From Sphingomonas sp. Ag1 (GTDB lineage: Bacteria > Pseudomonadota > Alphaproteobacteria > Sphingomonadales > Sphingomonadaceae): 64,000 bases of DNA. The notes below the pieces were generated by a model. That model had not been told where the DNA came from. It saw nothing but the letters and a program-made list of their open reading frames with translations, and searched no databases. Below are positions 1-9,826 of the stretch, piece by piece. Position 1 is the first letter of the stretch, and the number at the start of each line of letters is the position of its first letter. The position numbers and the translations under genes are program-made. The stretch covers positions 434,001 through 498,000 of the forward strand of contig NZ_LAZX01000094.1 in assembly GCF_000980895.1 (NCBI RefSeq), in the 5' to 3' direction.

Positions 1-28
1 GGGCGTGTATGGCATGGCCCGCGTTTCG

Positions 29-949
29 CTATGCTTTGGCAAGCTGGACCTCACGCGCCGCGCGCAGCTTCTCGAAGTCGTCGCCGGCGTGGTAGCTCGA
101 ACGGGTGAGCGGCGACGACGCTACCAGCAGGAACCCCTTCGCACGCGCGATGGCGGCGTAGGCGTCGAACGTCTTGGGCGTCACGAAATCGGCGACCTTG
201 GCGTGCCGCGGCGTCGGCTGCAGATACTGCCCCATGGTCAAGAAATCGATGTCGGCGGAACGCATGTCGTCCATCACCTGGTGAACCTCCAACCGCTCTT
301 CGCCGAGGCCCAGCATCACGCCCGACTTGGTGAAGATCGACGGATCGTGCCGCTTAACGCTCTCCAGCAACCGCAGAGAGGCATAATAGCGCGCGCCCGG
401 GCGGATGGTCGGGTACAGCCGCGGCACCGTCTCCAGATTGTGGTTGTACACGTCCGGCCGGGCCGCAACGATCGATTCAACTGCCGCCTGCGTCTTGTTG
501 CGGAAGTCCGGCGTCAGGATCTCGATCGTGGTGCTCGGCGTGTTGCGGCGGAGCGCCTCAATCACCTTCACGAACTGCGCCGCGCCGCCATCAGGCAGGT
601 CGTCACGATCAACCGACGTGATGACGATATGCTGCAGACCCATTTCGGCGGCCGCGACCGCCACATGCTCCGGCTCCAGCGGATCAACCGGGCGCGGCAT
701 GCCCGTCTTCACGTTGCAGAAGGCGCAGGCCCGGGTGCACGTGTCCCCCAAGATCATCACTGTCGCGTGCTTCTTGGTCCAGCATTCGCCGATGTTCGGA
801 CAGGCCGCCTCCTCGCACACGGTGGCAAGGTTCAGCCGACGCATCAGCTGCTTGGTTTCGGCGAAACCGACGGAGGTCGGCGCCTTGACCCTGATCCAGT
901 CAGGCTTGCGGGCGCGCTCGGGCCGGGCGAGAGGCAGTGTTTCGGTCAT
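29..949 (-). CDS. lipA: Lipoyl synthase
   Basis: Radical-SAM enzyme that inserts two sulfurs into protein-bound octanoyl chains to make lipoyl cofactors for 2-oxoacid dehydrogenases and glycine cleavage. The 306-residue protein has both iron-sulfur motifs of the family: an N-terminal set at Cys45, Cys50 and Cys56 (auxiliary cluster) and the radical-SAM CxxxCxxC at Cys71, Cys75 and Cys78. The C-terminal RSSYHA segment supplies the serine ligand of the auxiliary cluster. The ATG at 949 is chosen because the family begins just before the PDWIRVKAP motif; the frame is open further upstream but that part is not LipA-like. It is divergent from the carbonic anhydrase gene. Length and motifs are normal. 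Confidence 0.96.
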   Translation of the reverse strand: MTETLPLARPERARKPDWIRVKAPTSVGFAETKQLMRRLNLATVCEEAACPNIGECWTKKHATVMILGDTCTRACAFCNVKTGMPRPVDPLEPEHVAVAAAEMGLQHIVITSVDRDDLPDGGAAQFVKVIEALRRNTPSTTIEILTPDFRNKTQAAVESIVAARPDVYNHNLETVPRLYPTIRPGARYYASLRLLESVKRHDPSIFTKSGVMLGLGEERLEVHQVMDDMRSADIDFLTMGQYLQPTPRHAKVADFVTPKTFDAYAAIARAKGFLLVASSPLTRSSYHAGDDFEKLRAAREVQLAKA

Positions 950-1004
950 GTCGGGCGCGAGATAGCGACTGACGCGGGACGAAACAACGCGGTAAGGAGG
1001 ATGC

Positions 1005-1637
1005 ATGACCGTCTTCACTGATCTGATCGCCGGATACCGCCGTTTCCGCCAGCAGGGCTGGGCAACCCAGCGGGATCGCTGGGCGACCCTCGCTGAGGGG
1101 CAGTCACCCCGGGTGATGGTGATCGCCTGCTCCGACAGCCGCACCGATCCGACCACCGTGTTCGACACGTCGCCCGGCGAGATCTTCGTGGTGCGCAACG
1201 TCGCCAATCTGGTCCCCCCGTTCGAGGTGGGCGGCGGCCGCCACGGCGTGTCCGCCGCACTGGAATTTGCGGTGACCCAGCTGAAGGTCCAGGAAATCGT
1301 CGTCATGGGCCACGGCATGTGCGGCGGCGTTTATGCGGCAATGACGAAGCGCTTTGCCGAGGCCACGCCTGGCGAGGGCGGCTTCATCGCCAATTGGATC
1401 GGCCTGCTGGATGAGGCACGCGACCGGATCACCACCGATCACGGCACTGGAGAGGACGCGATCCGTGCGCTGGAACTCGAAACGGTGAAGGTCAGCATCG
1501 CCAACCTGCGCACCTTCACGTTCGTGCGGGCTGCGGAAGATGCCGGGCAGCTATCGCTCCACGGTGCCTGGTTCTCGATCAAGGAAGGCGTCTTGTGGGT
1601 GATGGGGGAGGACGGCGCCTTCGCGCCGGCGAGCTGA
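1005..1637 (+). CDS. Beta-class carbonic anhydrase
   Basis: Zinc enzyme interconverting CO2 and bicarbonate in the cytoplasm. The 210-residue protein shows the beta-class zinc site: Cys42 in the CSDSR motif with the Asp44/Arg46 dyad, then His103 and Cys106 in GHGMCGG. A GGAGG ribosome site sits 6-7 bases before the ATG. It diverges from lipA with a short gap that must hold both promoters, and its end lies 10 bases from the end of the convergent DUF892 gene. A second, unrelated gamma-class enzyme is encoded near 41.6 kb. Confidence 0.95.
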   Translation: MTVFTDLIAGYRRFRQQGWATQRDRWATLAEGQSPRVMVIACSDSRTDPTTVFDTSPGEIFVVRNVANLVPPFEVGGGRHGVSAALEFAVTQLKVQEIVVMGHGMCGGVYAAMTKRFAEATPGEGGFIANWIGLLDEARDRITTDHGTGEDAIRALELETVKVSIANLRTFTFVRAAEDAGQLSLHGAWFSIKEGVLWVMGEDGAFAPAS

Positions 1638-1647
1638 CGCCTCTGCC

Positions 1648-2127
1648 TCAAATCACCGGTATGTGACCGCCGATCGTTCCCAGGAGACGCGCCAGCCGCA
1701 TCTCTACCGCGCGGTCCTCGGCATGATTGGCGGTGAGCGCCGGCATCATCGCCGGCGCCTCGCTCGCCGCCAGCGCCATTGCGGTTTCGATCGAAACGAT
1801 TTCCGCGGCCTTCGCCTTGCGCAACGCGCCGATCAGCGCCGTGTCGAGCAAGGGCCCGCGCTGATGCGACTGCGCATCGCGATCCGCATCGTTCAGGATC
1901 CCGGTCATCCACAGGTTTTCCGGCGCGCCATCCAGCGTCGCCATCTCATCAAATCGGGCGGCGTGGCGCTTCGCATTGAAGCGGTCCCGCTCAATCACTT
2001 CCTGTAGCGCCGGATCGCTGGCCGCATCCGCCAGCGGCTCCAGCCGCGTGACCAGCAATTGCTTGCCGGCACGCAGATCCTGAAGCGCGATATGGAGAAG
2101 TGCGGCTCGCGAGGCGGTAAGCGACAT
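1648..2127 (-). CDS. Ferritin-like DUF892/YciE-type protein
   Basis: A 159-residue, almost wholly helical protein. The order of its segments (an LQDLRAGKQLL opening, a helix ending in SDPALQEVIERD, then a late helix with KAAEIVSIETAMALA and a closing ARLL) resembles the DUF892 ferritin-like four-helix family. Members are often stress-induced; their reaction is not established. The usual Glu/His iron ligands are only partly recognisable, so metal binding is uncertain. It is a single gene convergent with the carbonic anhydrase and lies 34 bases downstream of the aspS end in the opposite sense of reading order. The family call is by eye. Confidence 0.6.
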   Translation of the reverse strand: MSLTASRAALLHIALQDLRAGKQLLVTRLEPLADAASDPALQEVIERDRFNAKRHAARFDEMATLDGAPENLWMTGILNDADRDAQSHQRGPLLDTALIGALRKAKAAEIVSIETAMALAASEAPAMMPALTANHAEDRAVEMRLARLLGTIGGHIPVI

Positions 2128-2161
2128 AGGCTTTCAGCGCTTACCACCGCGCGCGGTTCCC

Positions 2162-3985
2162 TTAGCCCGCGTCGGGCGCCACCAGCTTGCTTGTGTCCTT
2201 CGCCGTATCCGCGGTTACGCGGATGTTGAGTTCGCGCAATTGCCTGGCAGTGGCAAAGTTGGGCGCGCCCATCATGAGATCCTCCGCCTTCTGCGTCATC
2301 GGGAAGACGATCACTTCGCGGATGTTCGGCTCGTCAGCCAGCAGCATGACGATACGATCGATGCCGGGGGCCGAGCCGCCGTGCGGCGGCGCGCCATATT
2401 TGAACGCATTGATCATGCCGGCGAAGTTCGTGTCTACATCAGCCTGCGTGTACCCGGCGATTTCGAACGCCTTGTACATGATCTCCGGCCGGTGATTACG
2501 GATCGCACCGGAGGACAGCTCGATACCGTTGCAGACGATGTCATATTGGTAGGCGAGGATGTCGAGCGGATCCTTGGTCTCCAGCGCCTCCAGTTCGCCC
2601 TGCGGCATGCTGAAGGGATTGTGGCTGAAGTCGACCTTCTTCGCTTCCTCGTCATATTCGAACATCGGGAAGTCGACGATCCAGCAGAACTCGAAGCGGT
2701 TCTTGTCGATCAGGTCCAGCTGCTCGGCGATGCGGGTGCGCGCCAGGCCGGCGAGCTTCGCCGCCTGTGCTTCCTTGCCGGCGGCGAAGAACACGCCATC
2801 ATCCGGCCCAAGGCCGAGCGCCTCGGCCAGTTCGCGCATACCGATGTCACCGTGGTTCTTGGCGATCGGCCCGCCCCATTCGCCACCCTTGCGGGTTGCG
2901 TAGCCAAGGCCGGCGAACCCTTCGGACTGCGCCCAGGCGTTCATGTCGTCGAAGAACTTGCGGCTCTTGTCCGCCGTCTTCGGCGCCGGGATCGCGCGCA
3001 CGACATCGCCGGCCTCAACGATCGAGGCAAAGCGCCCGAATCCGGAACCCGAGAAAAATCCGCTGACGTCAGAGATGATCAGCGGGTTGCGCAGATCGGG
3101 CTTGTCGTTGCCGTACTTCAGCATCGATTCCCGGTACGGAATGCGCTTGAACGGCAGCGGGCTGACCGTGCGGCCCTTGCCCTGCCAATTGGCGAACTCC
3201 TCGAACACGCCGTGCAGCACCGGCTCGATCGCCGCGAACACATCGTCCTGCGTGACGTAGCTCATTTCGAAATCGAGCTGATAGAATTCGCCCGGCGAGC
3301 GATCGGCGCGCGCATCCTCATCGCGGAAGCACGGTGCGATCTGGAAATAGCGATCGAAGCCAGCGACCATCAGCAGCTGCTTGAACATCTGCGGCGCCTG
3401 CGGCAGCGCATAGAACTTGCCCGGATGCACGCGGCTGGGAACGAGATAATCTCGCGCGCCTTCCGGCGAGGAGGCCGTCAGGATCGGCGTCTGGAATTCA
3501 GTGAAGCCCTGGTCGACCATGCGGCGACGGATCGAGGAGACGACGCTCGACCGCAGCATGATGTTGGCGTGCAGCTTTTCGCGACGCAGGTCGAGGAAGC
3601 GGTAGCGCAGGCGAATATCCTCGGGATATTCCTGCTCACCGGCAACCGGCATCGGAAGTTCCTGCGCCTGGCTTTGCACCGTCACGCCGCGCGCAAACAC
3701 CTCGATCGCGCCCGTTGCCAGGTTCGGATTGATGGTCGCGTCCGACCGCGCCTTCACCACGCCGTCGATGGTAATCACCGACTCGACGCGCAGCGATTCC
3801 AGCGTCGGCAGTGCCGGGGAGTCGCTGTCGGCGACGATCTGGGTGATGCCGTAATGGTCGCGAAGATCGACGAACAGCACGCCGCCGTGATCTCGCTTCC
3901 GGTGGATCCAACCGGACAGACGAACTTCAGCGCCAACGTCGTTGGCGTTGAGCTGGGCGCAAGTGTGCGAGCGATAGGCGTGCAT
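2162..3985 (-). CDS. aspS: Aspartyl-tRNA synthetase
   Basis: Class II synthetase charging tRNA-Asp; in most alphaproteobacteria it is the non-discriminating form that also makes Asp-tRNA-Asn, which the amidotransferase converts. The 607-residue length is normal for the bacterial type. An N-terminal OB fold ([11 protein letters not shown]) binds the anticodon, motif 2 is in [10 protein letters not shown] followed by the FYQLDFEMS strand, the bacterial GAD insertion fills the middle, and motif 3 is PGIDRIVML near the C-terminus. The start MHAYRSHTC fits family starts. It diverges from rnd across about 100 bases. Discrimination cannot be read from the sequence by eye. Confidence 0.97.
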   Translation of the reverse strand: MHAYRSHTCAQLNANDVGAEVRLSGWIHRKRDHGGVLFVDLRDHYGITQIVADSDSPALPTLESLRVESVITIDGVVKARSDATINPNLATGAIEVFARGVTVQSQAQELPMPVAGEQEYPEDIRLRYRFLDLRREKLHANIMLRSSVVSSIRRRMVDQGFTEFQTPILTASSPEGARDYLVPSRVHPGKFYALPQAPQMFKQLLMVAGFDRYFQIAPCFRDEDARADRSPGEFYQLDFEMSYVTQDDVFAAIEPVLHGVFEEFANWQGKGRTVSPLPFKRIPYRESMLKYGNDKPDLRNPLIISDVSGFFSGSGFGRFASIVEAGDVVRAIPAPKTADKSRKFFDDMNAWAQSEGFAGLGYATRKGGEWGGPIAKNHGDIGMRELAEALGLGPDDGVFFAAGKEAQAAKLAGLARTRIAEQLDLIDKNRFEFCWIVDFPMFEYDEEAKKVDFSHNPFSMPQGELEALETKDPLDILAYQYDIVCNGIELSSGAIRNHRPEIMYKAFEIAGYTQADVDTNFAGMINAFKYGAPPHGGSAPGIDRIVMLLADEPNIREVIVFPMTQKAEDLMMGAPNFATARQLRELNIRVTADTAKDTSKLVAPDAG

Positions 3986-4083
3986 GGCCGCAATCTCTGA
4001 AAAAGCTTGTTTGGAGGTCCGCGCCCCTCCCCTTCCAACCTCTCTTTGTCAACCCGGTCGCTCCCCGCTATGGGGCGGCACTT

Positions 4084-5259
4084 ATGCATGTTCACCCGCT
4101 AATTACCGACAGCGCCACCCTCGCCAATCTGTGCGCGCGCCTCGCCGATGCTCCCTTCGTATGCGTCGACACAGAATTCATGCGAGAGAATACCTATTGG
4201 CCCGAACTCTGCCTGATCCAGATCGCCGACACGGAAGAGGCCGCGGCGATCGATCCCAAGGCGCCTGGACTCGATATGCAGCCGCTGCTCGATCTGCTGG
4301 TCAATAACGAGGACGTGCTGAAGGTCTTCCACGCCGGCGGGCAGGACATAGAGATCATCTACAATCTCACCGGCAAGACCCCGCATCCGATGTTCGACAC
4401 CCAGGTCGCGGCGATGGCGCTCGGCCAGGGGGAGCAGATTGGCTATTCCAACCTGGTCGACAGCTGGCTCGGTATTCAGATCGACAAGGGCGCGCGCTTT
4501 ACCGACTGGTCGCGCCGCCCGCTCGATCAGCGACAGGTCGATTACGCGATCGGTGACGTCACCCATCTGTCAAAGATCTTTCCGCGCATGCTGGAGCGTC
4601 TGAAGAAGACCGGGCGCGGGGCGTGGCTCGATCAGGAAATGGAGCGCATTTCCGATCCCGCCAACTACGCCAACGATCCCGACCTCGCGTGGAAGCGCGT
4701 GCGCATTTCGGGCCGGCGCGCCGACGTTCTCGGTCGGCTGAAGGCGATCGCCCGCTGGCGAGAGGTGGAAGCGCGGGCAAAGGACCTGCCCCGCGGCCGC
4801 ATCGTCAAGGACGAGACTCTGGCCGATCTCGCAGGCCATCCCCCCAAGCGGCAGAGCGACCTCGCCAAGGTGCGCGGCCTCTCGGCCACCTGGGCGAGCA
4901 ACGATATCGGCCGGCGCCTGATGGGCGTTATCGAAGCGGCGGAGCCGCTGCCCGCCAGCGAAATGCCGCTTCGCGAGGATCGCAAGCCTGGACTTGGCAA
5001 GGATGGCTCGCTGGTCGCCGACCTGTTGAAGCTGCTGCTCAAGATCCGCGCGCGCGACATCGATGTTGCGCCGCGATTGCTCGCCCGCAGCGAGGAGCTG
5101 GAGGCGCTCGCCGCTGGCGTGCGTCACGACCTGGCGATCCTTGAGGGCTGGCGATTTGATCAGTTCGGGCGCGACGCGCTGGATCTTGTCGAGGGTCGGC
5201 TTGGTTTCGCTGTTCTGGGCGGCAAGCTCAAGATGACGCGAACGGAGAATGAGGCATGA
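4084..5259 (+). CDS. rnd: Ribonuclease D
   Basis: 3'-to-5' exoribonuclease that matures the 3' ends of tRNAs and other stable RNAs. The 391-residue protein has the DEDD nuclease core: Asp29 and Glu31 in the VDTEFMRE motif, the conserved Asp in FHAGGQDIE, and the final YAIGDVTHL tyrosine/aspartate motif. A C-terminal HRDC RNA-binding region follows (around the PRGRIVKDETLADLA segment). Its stop overlaps the start of the next gene in an ATGA, so the two are probably co-translated. Nothing unusual in length or residues. Confidence 0.95.
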   Translation: MHVHPLITDSATLANLCARLADAPFVCVDTEFMRENTYWPELCLIQIADTEEAAAIDPKAPGLDMQPLLDLLVNNEDVLKVFHAGGQDIEIIYNLTGKTPHPMFDTQVAAMALGQGEQIGYSNLVDSWLGIQIDKGARFTDWSRRPLDQRQVDYAIGDVTHLSKIFPRMLERLKKTGRGAWLDQEMERISDPANYANDPDLAWKRVRISGRRADVLGRLKAIARWREVEARAKDLPRGRIVKDETLADLAGHPPKRQSDLAKVRGLSATWASNDIGRRLMGVIEAAEPLPASEMPLREDRKPGLGKDGSLVADLLKLLLKIRARDIDVAPRLLARSEELEALAAGVRHDLAILEGWRFDQFGRDALDLVEGRLGFAVLGGKLKMTRTENEA

Positions 5260-5534
5260 GAGCGATCCTGGCAGCGGCCGTCCTGCTTTCCGGATGTGCC
5301 ACCGGTACGTCTGGATCCTCTTCAGCCGAGGGTGCAATGTGCAACGCCAACGCGGCGGAAAAGTTCGTGGGCCGGCCGCTTGAAGGAAACCAGGAAGCTG
5401 CTCAACGTGCGGCGGCTGCTCGCGTCGTCCGGACCTACATCACGGGCTCGGCGCTCACGATGGATTTTCGGCAGGATCGTCTGAACATCGAGACCACTCC
5501 CGAGGGTATTATCACCCAGGTGTCCTGCGGCTAA
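5256..5534 (+). CDS. I78-family peptidase inhibitor-like lipoprotein
   Basis: Small 92-residue envelope protein. A short hydrophobic leader ends in a lipobox, LSGC, with Cys14 as the expected lipidation site. The mature part has the pattern of the I78 inhibitor family: CNANAAEKFVGRPL near the start, a TYITGSALTMDFRQDRLNIE core, and a terminal VSCG. The two remaining cysteines probably form the family's disulfide. Known members inhibit serine proteases; the target here is unknown. The start codon overlaps the rnd stop (ATGA), which gives translational coupling with an unrelated cytoplasmic enzyme. The family call is by recognisable sequence pattern. Confidence 0.75.
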   Translation: MRAILAAAVLLSGCATGTSGSSSAEGAMCNANAAEKFVGRPLEGNQEAAQRAAAARVVRTYITGSALTMDFRQDRLNIETTPEGIITQVSCG

Positions 5535-5546
5535 CGCAGGATCGAC

Positions 5547-7016
5547 CTAGGCGCCTGCAGCCGCTAGTCGGCTCCCGACCGGCAACCCAAGCGCGGCACC
5601 AAGCCCTTTCAGCCGTTTCTCGACCGATTCGCCGCACAGCGCGCGGTCTGCGTCGTGCCAGACCAGTTCGACCGCGCCCTCCGCGCGGCGAATGCTGCTG
5701 CGGTTGAGCGGGCCCGCGACCCCGCCCGACAGTCGCTGTGCCAGCCGGATCGCAAGCCCCCAGCACGTTGCCCGCTGAAGATCGTCAGGGCTTGCGAGCG
5801 CGGGCAGTGGATCAGGATAAGGCGGCTGCGCACCCAGGCTCGCGGCCAGCGCGGCCGCCATCATGACGCGCCCGCGCCCGTCGACCGCTACCCAATTGCC
5901 ATGCAGGGCTGTCTCGATCCCCAACGCAACCCGGAACTCCGGGTTGGCCCGCCAGCTCGTATCCGCCAGCAGGCATGTCGCATGGCGCAAGCGCCCATCC
6001 GCTGGCGACTCATCCACAAACAGGGGTGAGATCCAGTTGTTCAGAAGATCGCCATGCTCGGGAAACCGTCCCCGGTGCCGGCCCTCGTCACGTGCGGCAA
6101 CAATCAAGGGATCCAGTCGAGACTCGGCCGGGGACAATTGCCGATACAACAGGCCTTCGCGCAGCCCGAAAGCCGACACCACGGTCTCGCGTGATCCAAT
6201 CACCGGCAGCAATACATCAAGCAGATCAGCGGCGGCGCCAAGCGTCGGGACGCGACCACCCGAGAGATGCGGCACGCTTCTGAACCAGCCTTTCTCCAGC
6301 GTGGGCAGCTTGCGCCGCAGCAACGAAATGCGCGCGGGAGGCATGGCATAGCCATGAAGGATCGGCAGCGGATAACCCCGATCCCGAATGTCTACCCTCG
6401 CCAGCGATCGCCACGACCCGCCGACCAAGTAGAATGGCTTGCCGGCACCCGCATTCGACCAACCCGCATCACGCAGGACGGCGCCCACGCGGCGATCAAA
6501 GCCTTCCTTTGCGCGCAGATCAGCAAGACGAAGAACCCCGAGCGGGAAAGAGGCATGCTCATCTACACGGCCCTTGCAGACCCTCACCAGTTCAAGGCTG
6601 CCGCCCCCCAGATCACCGACAATGCCGTCAGCATCGGGAATGGCCGAAAGTACCCCATAACCGGCCGATCGTGCCTCTTCTTCACCCGATAGCAGTTCGA
6701 CGGGCAGGCCGTTTTTCGCCGCCAGTGCGATCAACTCCGCACCATTGGCGGCATCACGCACCGCTGCAGTCGCAACGGTCCGCACTTCATCGCACTCCAT
6801 CTCACGCGCCAGCGCCGCAAATCGCGACAGCGCGGTGCCAGCAAGCGCCATCGCCTGCCCGTCGATAGCCCCTGTCTTCGCGAGGCTGCGCCCGAGACCC
6901 GCCAGCACCTTCTCGTTGAACAGCACGGTCGGCAGGCGCCGAGGCCCCTGATAAACGACCAGACGGATCGAGTTCGACCCGATGTCGATGATGGCGGTTC
7001 GCGCTTCCCTCACCAT
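5547..7016 (-). CDS. ppx: Exopolyphosphatase / Ppx-GppA phosphatase
   Basis: Member of the ASKHA-fold Ppx/GppA family, which removes terminal phosphates from polyphosphate or hydrolyses pppGpp. The 489-residue protein starts with the phosphate-1 motif DIGSNSIRLVVYQG, has the phosphate-2 motif GDLGGGSLELV, and carries a C-terminal helical (HD-like) extension. It shares one base between its start codon and the stop of ppk1 upstream, so synthesis and degradation of polyphosphate are encoded as a pair. Sequence alone does not separate Ppx from GppA activity; the ppk1 neighbour favours Ppx. Confidence 0.92.
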   Translation of the reverse strand: MVREARTAIIDIGSNSIRLVVYQGPRRLPTVLFNEKVLAGLGRSLAKTGAIDGQAMALAGTALSRFAALAREMECDEVRTVATAAVRDAANGAELIALAAKNGLPVELLSGEEEARSAGYGVLSAIPDADGIVGDLGGGSLELVRVCKGRVDEHASFPLGVLRLADLRAKEGFDRRVGAVLRDAGWSNAGAGKPFYLVGGSWRSLARVDIRDRGYPLPILHGYAMPPARISLLRRKLPTLEKGWFRSVPHLSGGRVPTLGAAADLLDVLLPVIGSRETVVSAFGLREGLLYRQLSPAESRLDPLIVAARDEGRHRGRFPEHGDLLNNWISPLFVDESPADGRLRHATCLLADTSWRANPEFRVALGIETALHGNWVAVDGRGRVMMAAALAASLGAQPPYPDPLPALASPDDLQRATCWGLAIRLAQRLSGGVAGPLNRSSIRRAEGAVELVWHDADRALCGESVEKRLKGLGAALGLPVGSRLAAAGA

Positions 7017-9184
7017 CAGCGCCGCAGCGAGAGCTTCGGTACCTCGCCCCCTTCGGCAAGGGCGGCCCCACGCCCTGACAAGGAGGGGTTCGTCATGAAA
7101 TAACGATGAAGGTTGAACGGCTTATCGCCGATACTTGTGCGCTGATAGCTGCCATCGGCGTACAGGTCCCAGCTTTGTTCGGTATCGATGAGATTGGCAA
7201 CCATCACCTGATCGAGAACCTGATCGTGAACGGTGCCACTCTCCAGCGGCAGCATATATTCGACCCGGCGGTCAAAGTTGCGCGGCATCCAGTCCGCTGA
7301 CGAAATGAAGACATGCGCATCATCGTTTGGGAGGGTCTGCCCGTTCCCGAAAACCGCGATACGGCTGTGTTCAAGGAAACGGCCTATGATGGATTTTACC
7401 CGAATATTTTCGGAAAGCCCCGGTACGCGCGGGCGCAGGCAACAGATGCCCCGTACGACGAGGTCGATCTGGACCCCTGCCCCGCTCGCTTCATAGAGCT
7501 TCTCGATGATCGCTGGGTCCACCAGGCTGTTCATCTTCGCCCAGATGGTCGCCGGTCGTCCGGCGCGTGCATGGGCGATCTCGGCGTCGATCTCCTCGAT
7601 CAAACGGGCGCGGAGTGAGCGCGGCGACAATACGATGCGCTCCATGTCCTCCGGCTCGACATAGCCAGTGATGTAGTTGAATAGGCGGGCCGCATCCCGT
7701 CCGACCGCAGGATTGGCTGTGAAGAAGCTGAGATCAGTATATATTTTTGCCGTGACCGGGTGATAATTGCCCGTCCCAAAGTGGCAGTAGGTCCGGAATT
7801 GCCCGGCCTCGCGACGAACCACCATGGAGACCTTCGCATGGGTCTTCCAGTCGATGAAGCCGTAGACCACCTGAACCCCGGCGCGCTCCAGCGCGGACGC
7901 CCAGAGCAGGTTCTGCTCCTCATCGAACCGCGCCTTCAACTCCACCACCGCGGTCACTGACTTGCCCGCCTCAGCCGCCTGGATCAGCGCGTTGATCACG
8001 GCGGACTGTTTGCCCGCACGGTACAGCGTCTGCTTGATGGCAACGACATCGGGGTCGTTCGCCGCCTGTTTCAGAAAGGCGAGCACGACGTCGAACGTCT
8101 CATATGGGTGCTGGACGATGATGTCCTTGGCGCTGATGGCCGCGAAGCAATCCCCGCCAAACTCCCGAATTCTTTCGGGAAACCGTGGCGTGAAGGGCAC
8201 GAACTTCAGGTCCGGGCGGTCCTCGTCAACGATCTTGCCGAGATCAGCGATACCCAGGAACGACCCGGATTCGGTAACGAGCGCCTGCTCGCCGAGTTCT
8301 TCCTTCAGTACCCGGGCTAGCGATTCCGGCATGCCCGTTTCCAGCTCCAGACGGATGACCCGCCCGCGTCGCCGCCGCTTGATGGCATTGGCGAAATAGC
8401 GGACGAGATCTTCCGCTTCCTCCTCGATCTCGATGTCGCTGTCTCGCAACACCCGAAATTCCGCGGCGCCGTCCACCCGGTAACCGGGGAACAGCATGAT
8501 CGAGAACCGCTTCAGCATCGATTCGACCGCAATATAGCGTGCCGACTCCCCAGGCAGCCTGACGAAGCGCGCCATCCCGTTGGGGACGATCACGAGTTCG
8601 CGGATCGGTTCGTCATCTGACAGGCGCACCAGATCGAACATCACTCCCAGGCCGGCATTGGGAATGAACGGGAACGGATGCGCGGGGTCGAGCGCCTGCG
8701 GTGTGATGACGGGGAAAATCTGCTCGCGGAAATGCGTCTCCAGCCATGCCATGTCCTCGGGCGAGAGCCGCGAATCCATGTGGCTGGAGGAAAGAACCTC
8801 AATGTCGCTCGCCGACAACGCGTGACGAATGTCGCGCCATACGTTTTGCTGGCTGGCGAGCAGCGCGTCTGCCTCCGTCGTGATCGCGCTCAGCTGCTGC
8901 GAGGGCGTCAAGCCATCGGCTGACCTGGCCTCCACGTCGAGCAGTTGCTGCCCCTTCAGCCCGGCGACGCGCACCATGAAGAATTCGTCGAGGTTCGATC
9001 CAGAGATCGACAGGAACCGCAACCGCTCGAGAAGCGGATGCTCGGTGTTGCACGCCTCCTCCAGCACGCGGCGATTGAACGCCAGCCACGACAGTTCGCG
9101 ATTGAAATAGCGCTCATTGTCGCGCTCCTCGAAGGGATCATCGTCCGAGTCGAGGCGGGCCTGGCGAAGGGAACGGGTCATCAC
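7016..9184 (-). CDS. ppk1: Polyphosphate kinase 1
   Basis: Reversible kinase making long-chain polyphosphate from ATP. The 722-residue length is standard. The N-terminal domain begins with the hallmark [13 protein letters not shown], followed by [18 protein letters not shown]. The catalytic half has IKQTLYRAG and the phospholipase D-like block DWKTHAKVS with the autophosphorylated histidine, then CHFGTGNYH. The second ATG (one codon in) is equally possible as start. The start overlaps the hda stop by four bases, so hda, ppk1 and ppx form one leftward transcription unit. Confidence 0.96.
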   Translation of the reverse strand: MMTRSLRQARLDSDDDPFEERDNERYFNRELSWLAFNRRVLEEACNTEHPLLERLRFLSISGSNLDEFFMVRVAGLKGQQLLDVEARSADGLTPSQQLSAITTEADALLASQQNVWRDIRHALSASDIEVLSSSHMDSRLSPEDMAWLETHFREQIFPVITPQALDPAHPFPFIPNAGLGVMFDLVRLSDDEPIRELVIVPNGMARFVRLPGESARYIAVESMLKRFSIMLFPGYRVDGAAEFRVLRDSDIEIEEEAEDLVRYFANAIKRRRRGRVIRLELETGMPESLARVLKEELGEQALVTESGSFLGIADLGKIVDEDRPDLKFVPFTPRFPERIREFGGDCFAAISAKDIIVQHPYETFDVVLAFLKQAANDPDVVAIKQTLYRAGKQSAVINALIQAAEAGKSVTAVVELKARFDEEQNLLWASALERAGVQVVYGFIDWKTHAKVSMVVRREAGQFRTYCHFGTGNYHPVTAKIYTDLSFFTANPAVGRDAARLFNYITGYVEPEDMERIVLSPRSLRARLIEEIDAEIAHARAGRPATIWAKMNSLVDPAIIEKLYEASGAGVQIDLVVRGICCLRPRVPGLSENIRVKSIIGRFLEHSRIAVFGNGQTLPNDDAHVFISSADWMPRNFDRRVEYMLPLESGTVHDQVLDQVMVANLIDTEQSWDLYADGSYQRTSIGDKPFNLHRYFMTNPSLSGRGAALAEGGEVPKLSLRR

Positions 9185-9798
9185 GGCTCCGGTGTCGAGG
9201 GGATCAACGCTGCAGCCAGCAACGTCTCCCGGGCCAAGGGAATGGACAACCGCTTCCGGCGTTCCATTACCTCCTGATCAAGCGCATCCACCGTGCGCAT
9301 GACAGCCACGTGACTGCGTTCAATCCGTATAACCAACCAGTCGAGCACGTCAGACCGCACGTCGACGCCGCGACGCGCGAATTCACGTTCCAGCAGCGCA
9401 CGAAGCAGCGCATCGTCGGGCGGCCCGATCACCGCGAGCGGAGTCGCCGCTATCCGCGACCGCAGGTCGGGCAAGGCGATGTCCCACGCGGGTGGCGCGG
9501 CATCGCTTACCAGCAGCAGTGGGCGACGAGATGCCTGCGCGTCGTTCCAGGCATGGAAAAGCTCGTCCTCCGCGCGCAACGGCGCGTCGTCGATGATCAT
9601 TCCCCCGCTCTTCGCCGCGAATATGCGCGCCAGGAGGCTGCGGCCGGACTTGCGCGGGCCGACCAGCAACGACGTCATGACCGGCCATGTCGCCCAGTGA
9701 TCCAGCGCGCTGACGGCGCGAGCGTTCGATTCGGTGACCAGGAACTCATCGTCGCGGGGATCCGCGGGCCAGACGAGCGGCAAGGCGATTTGGCTCAT
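9181..9798 (-). CDS. hda: Hda-type DnaA regulatory inactivator
   Basis: Short DnaA-like AAA+ protein (205 residues from the chosen start) expected to act with the sliding clamp in hydrolysing DnaA-ATP. It begins [10 protein letters not shown], close to the clamp-binding QxxLPL peptide of Hda proteins, which supports the start at 9798 rather than the upstream ATGs. The P-loop at residues 47-54 reads GPRKSGRS, with arginine at position 53 where the canonical lysine should be. A Walker B-like MIIDDAP and a box VII-like LRSRIA follow. It lacks the DnaA DNA-binding domain. The stop overlaps the ppk1 start (ATGA). The reduced Walker A makes ATP hydrolysis by this protein doubtful. Confidence 0.85.
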   Translation of the reverse strand: MSQIALPLVWPADPRDDEFLVTESNARAVSALDHWATWPVMTSLLVGPRKSGRSLLARIFAAKSGGMIIDDAPLRAEDELFHAWNDAQASRRPLLLVSDAAPPAWDIALPDLRSRIAATPLAVIGPPDDALLRALLEREFARRGVDVRSDVLDWLVIRIERSHVAVMRTVDALDQEVMERRKRLSIPLARETLLAAALIPSTPEP

Positions 9799-9826
9799 CA
9801 TGCGACCACCGCTGGTCGCCGATGCC

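Noticed and set aside
2240..4000. A 586-codon open frame on the plus strand opposite aspS
   Set aside because: It mirrors aspS, is His/Arg-rich with no recognisable domain, and arises from GC-rich codons read on the wrong strand.
4048..4053. TTGACA on the minus strand upstream of aspS as a promoter -35
   Set aside because: No matching -10 element lies at a suitable spacing.
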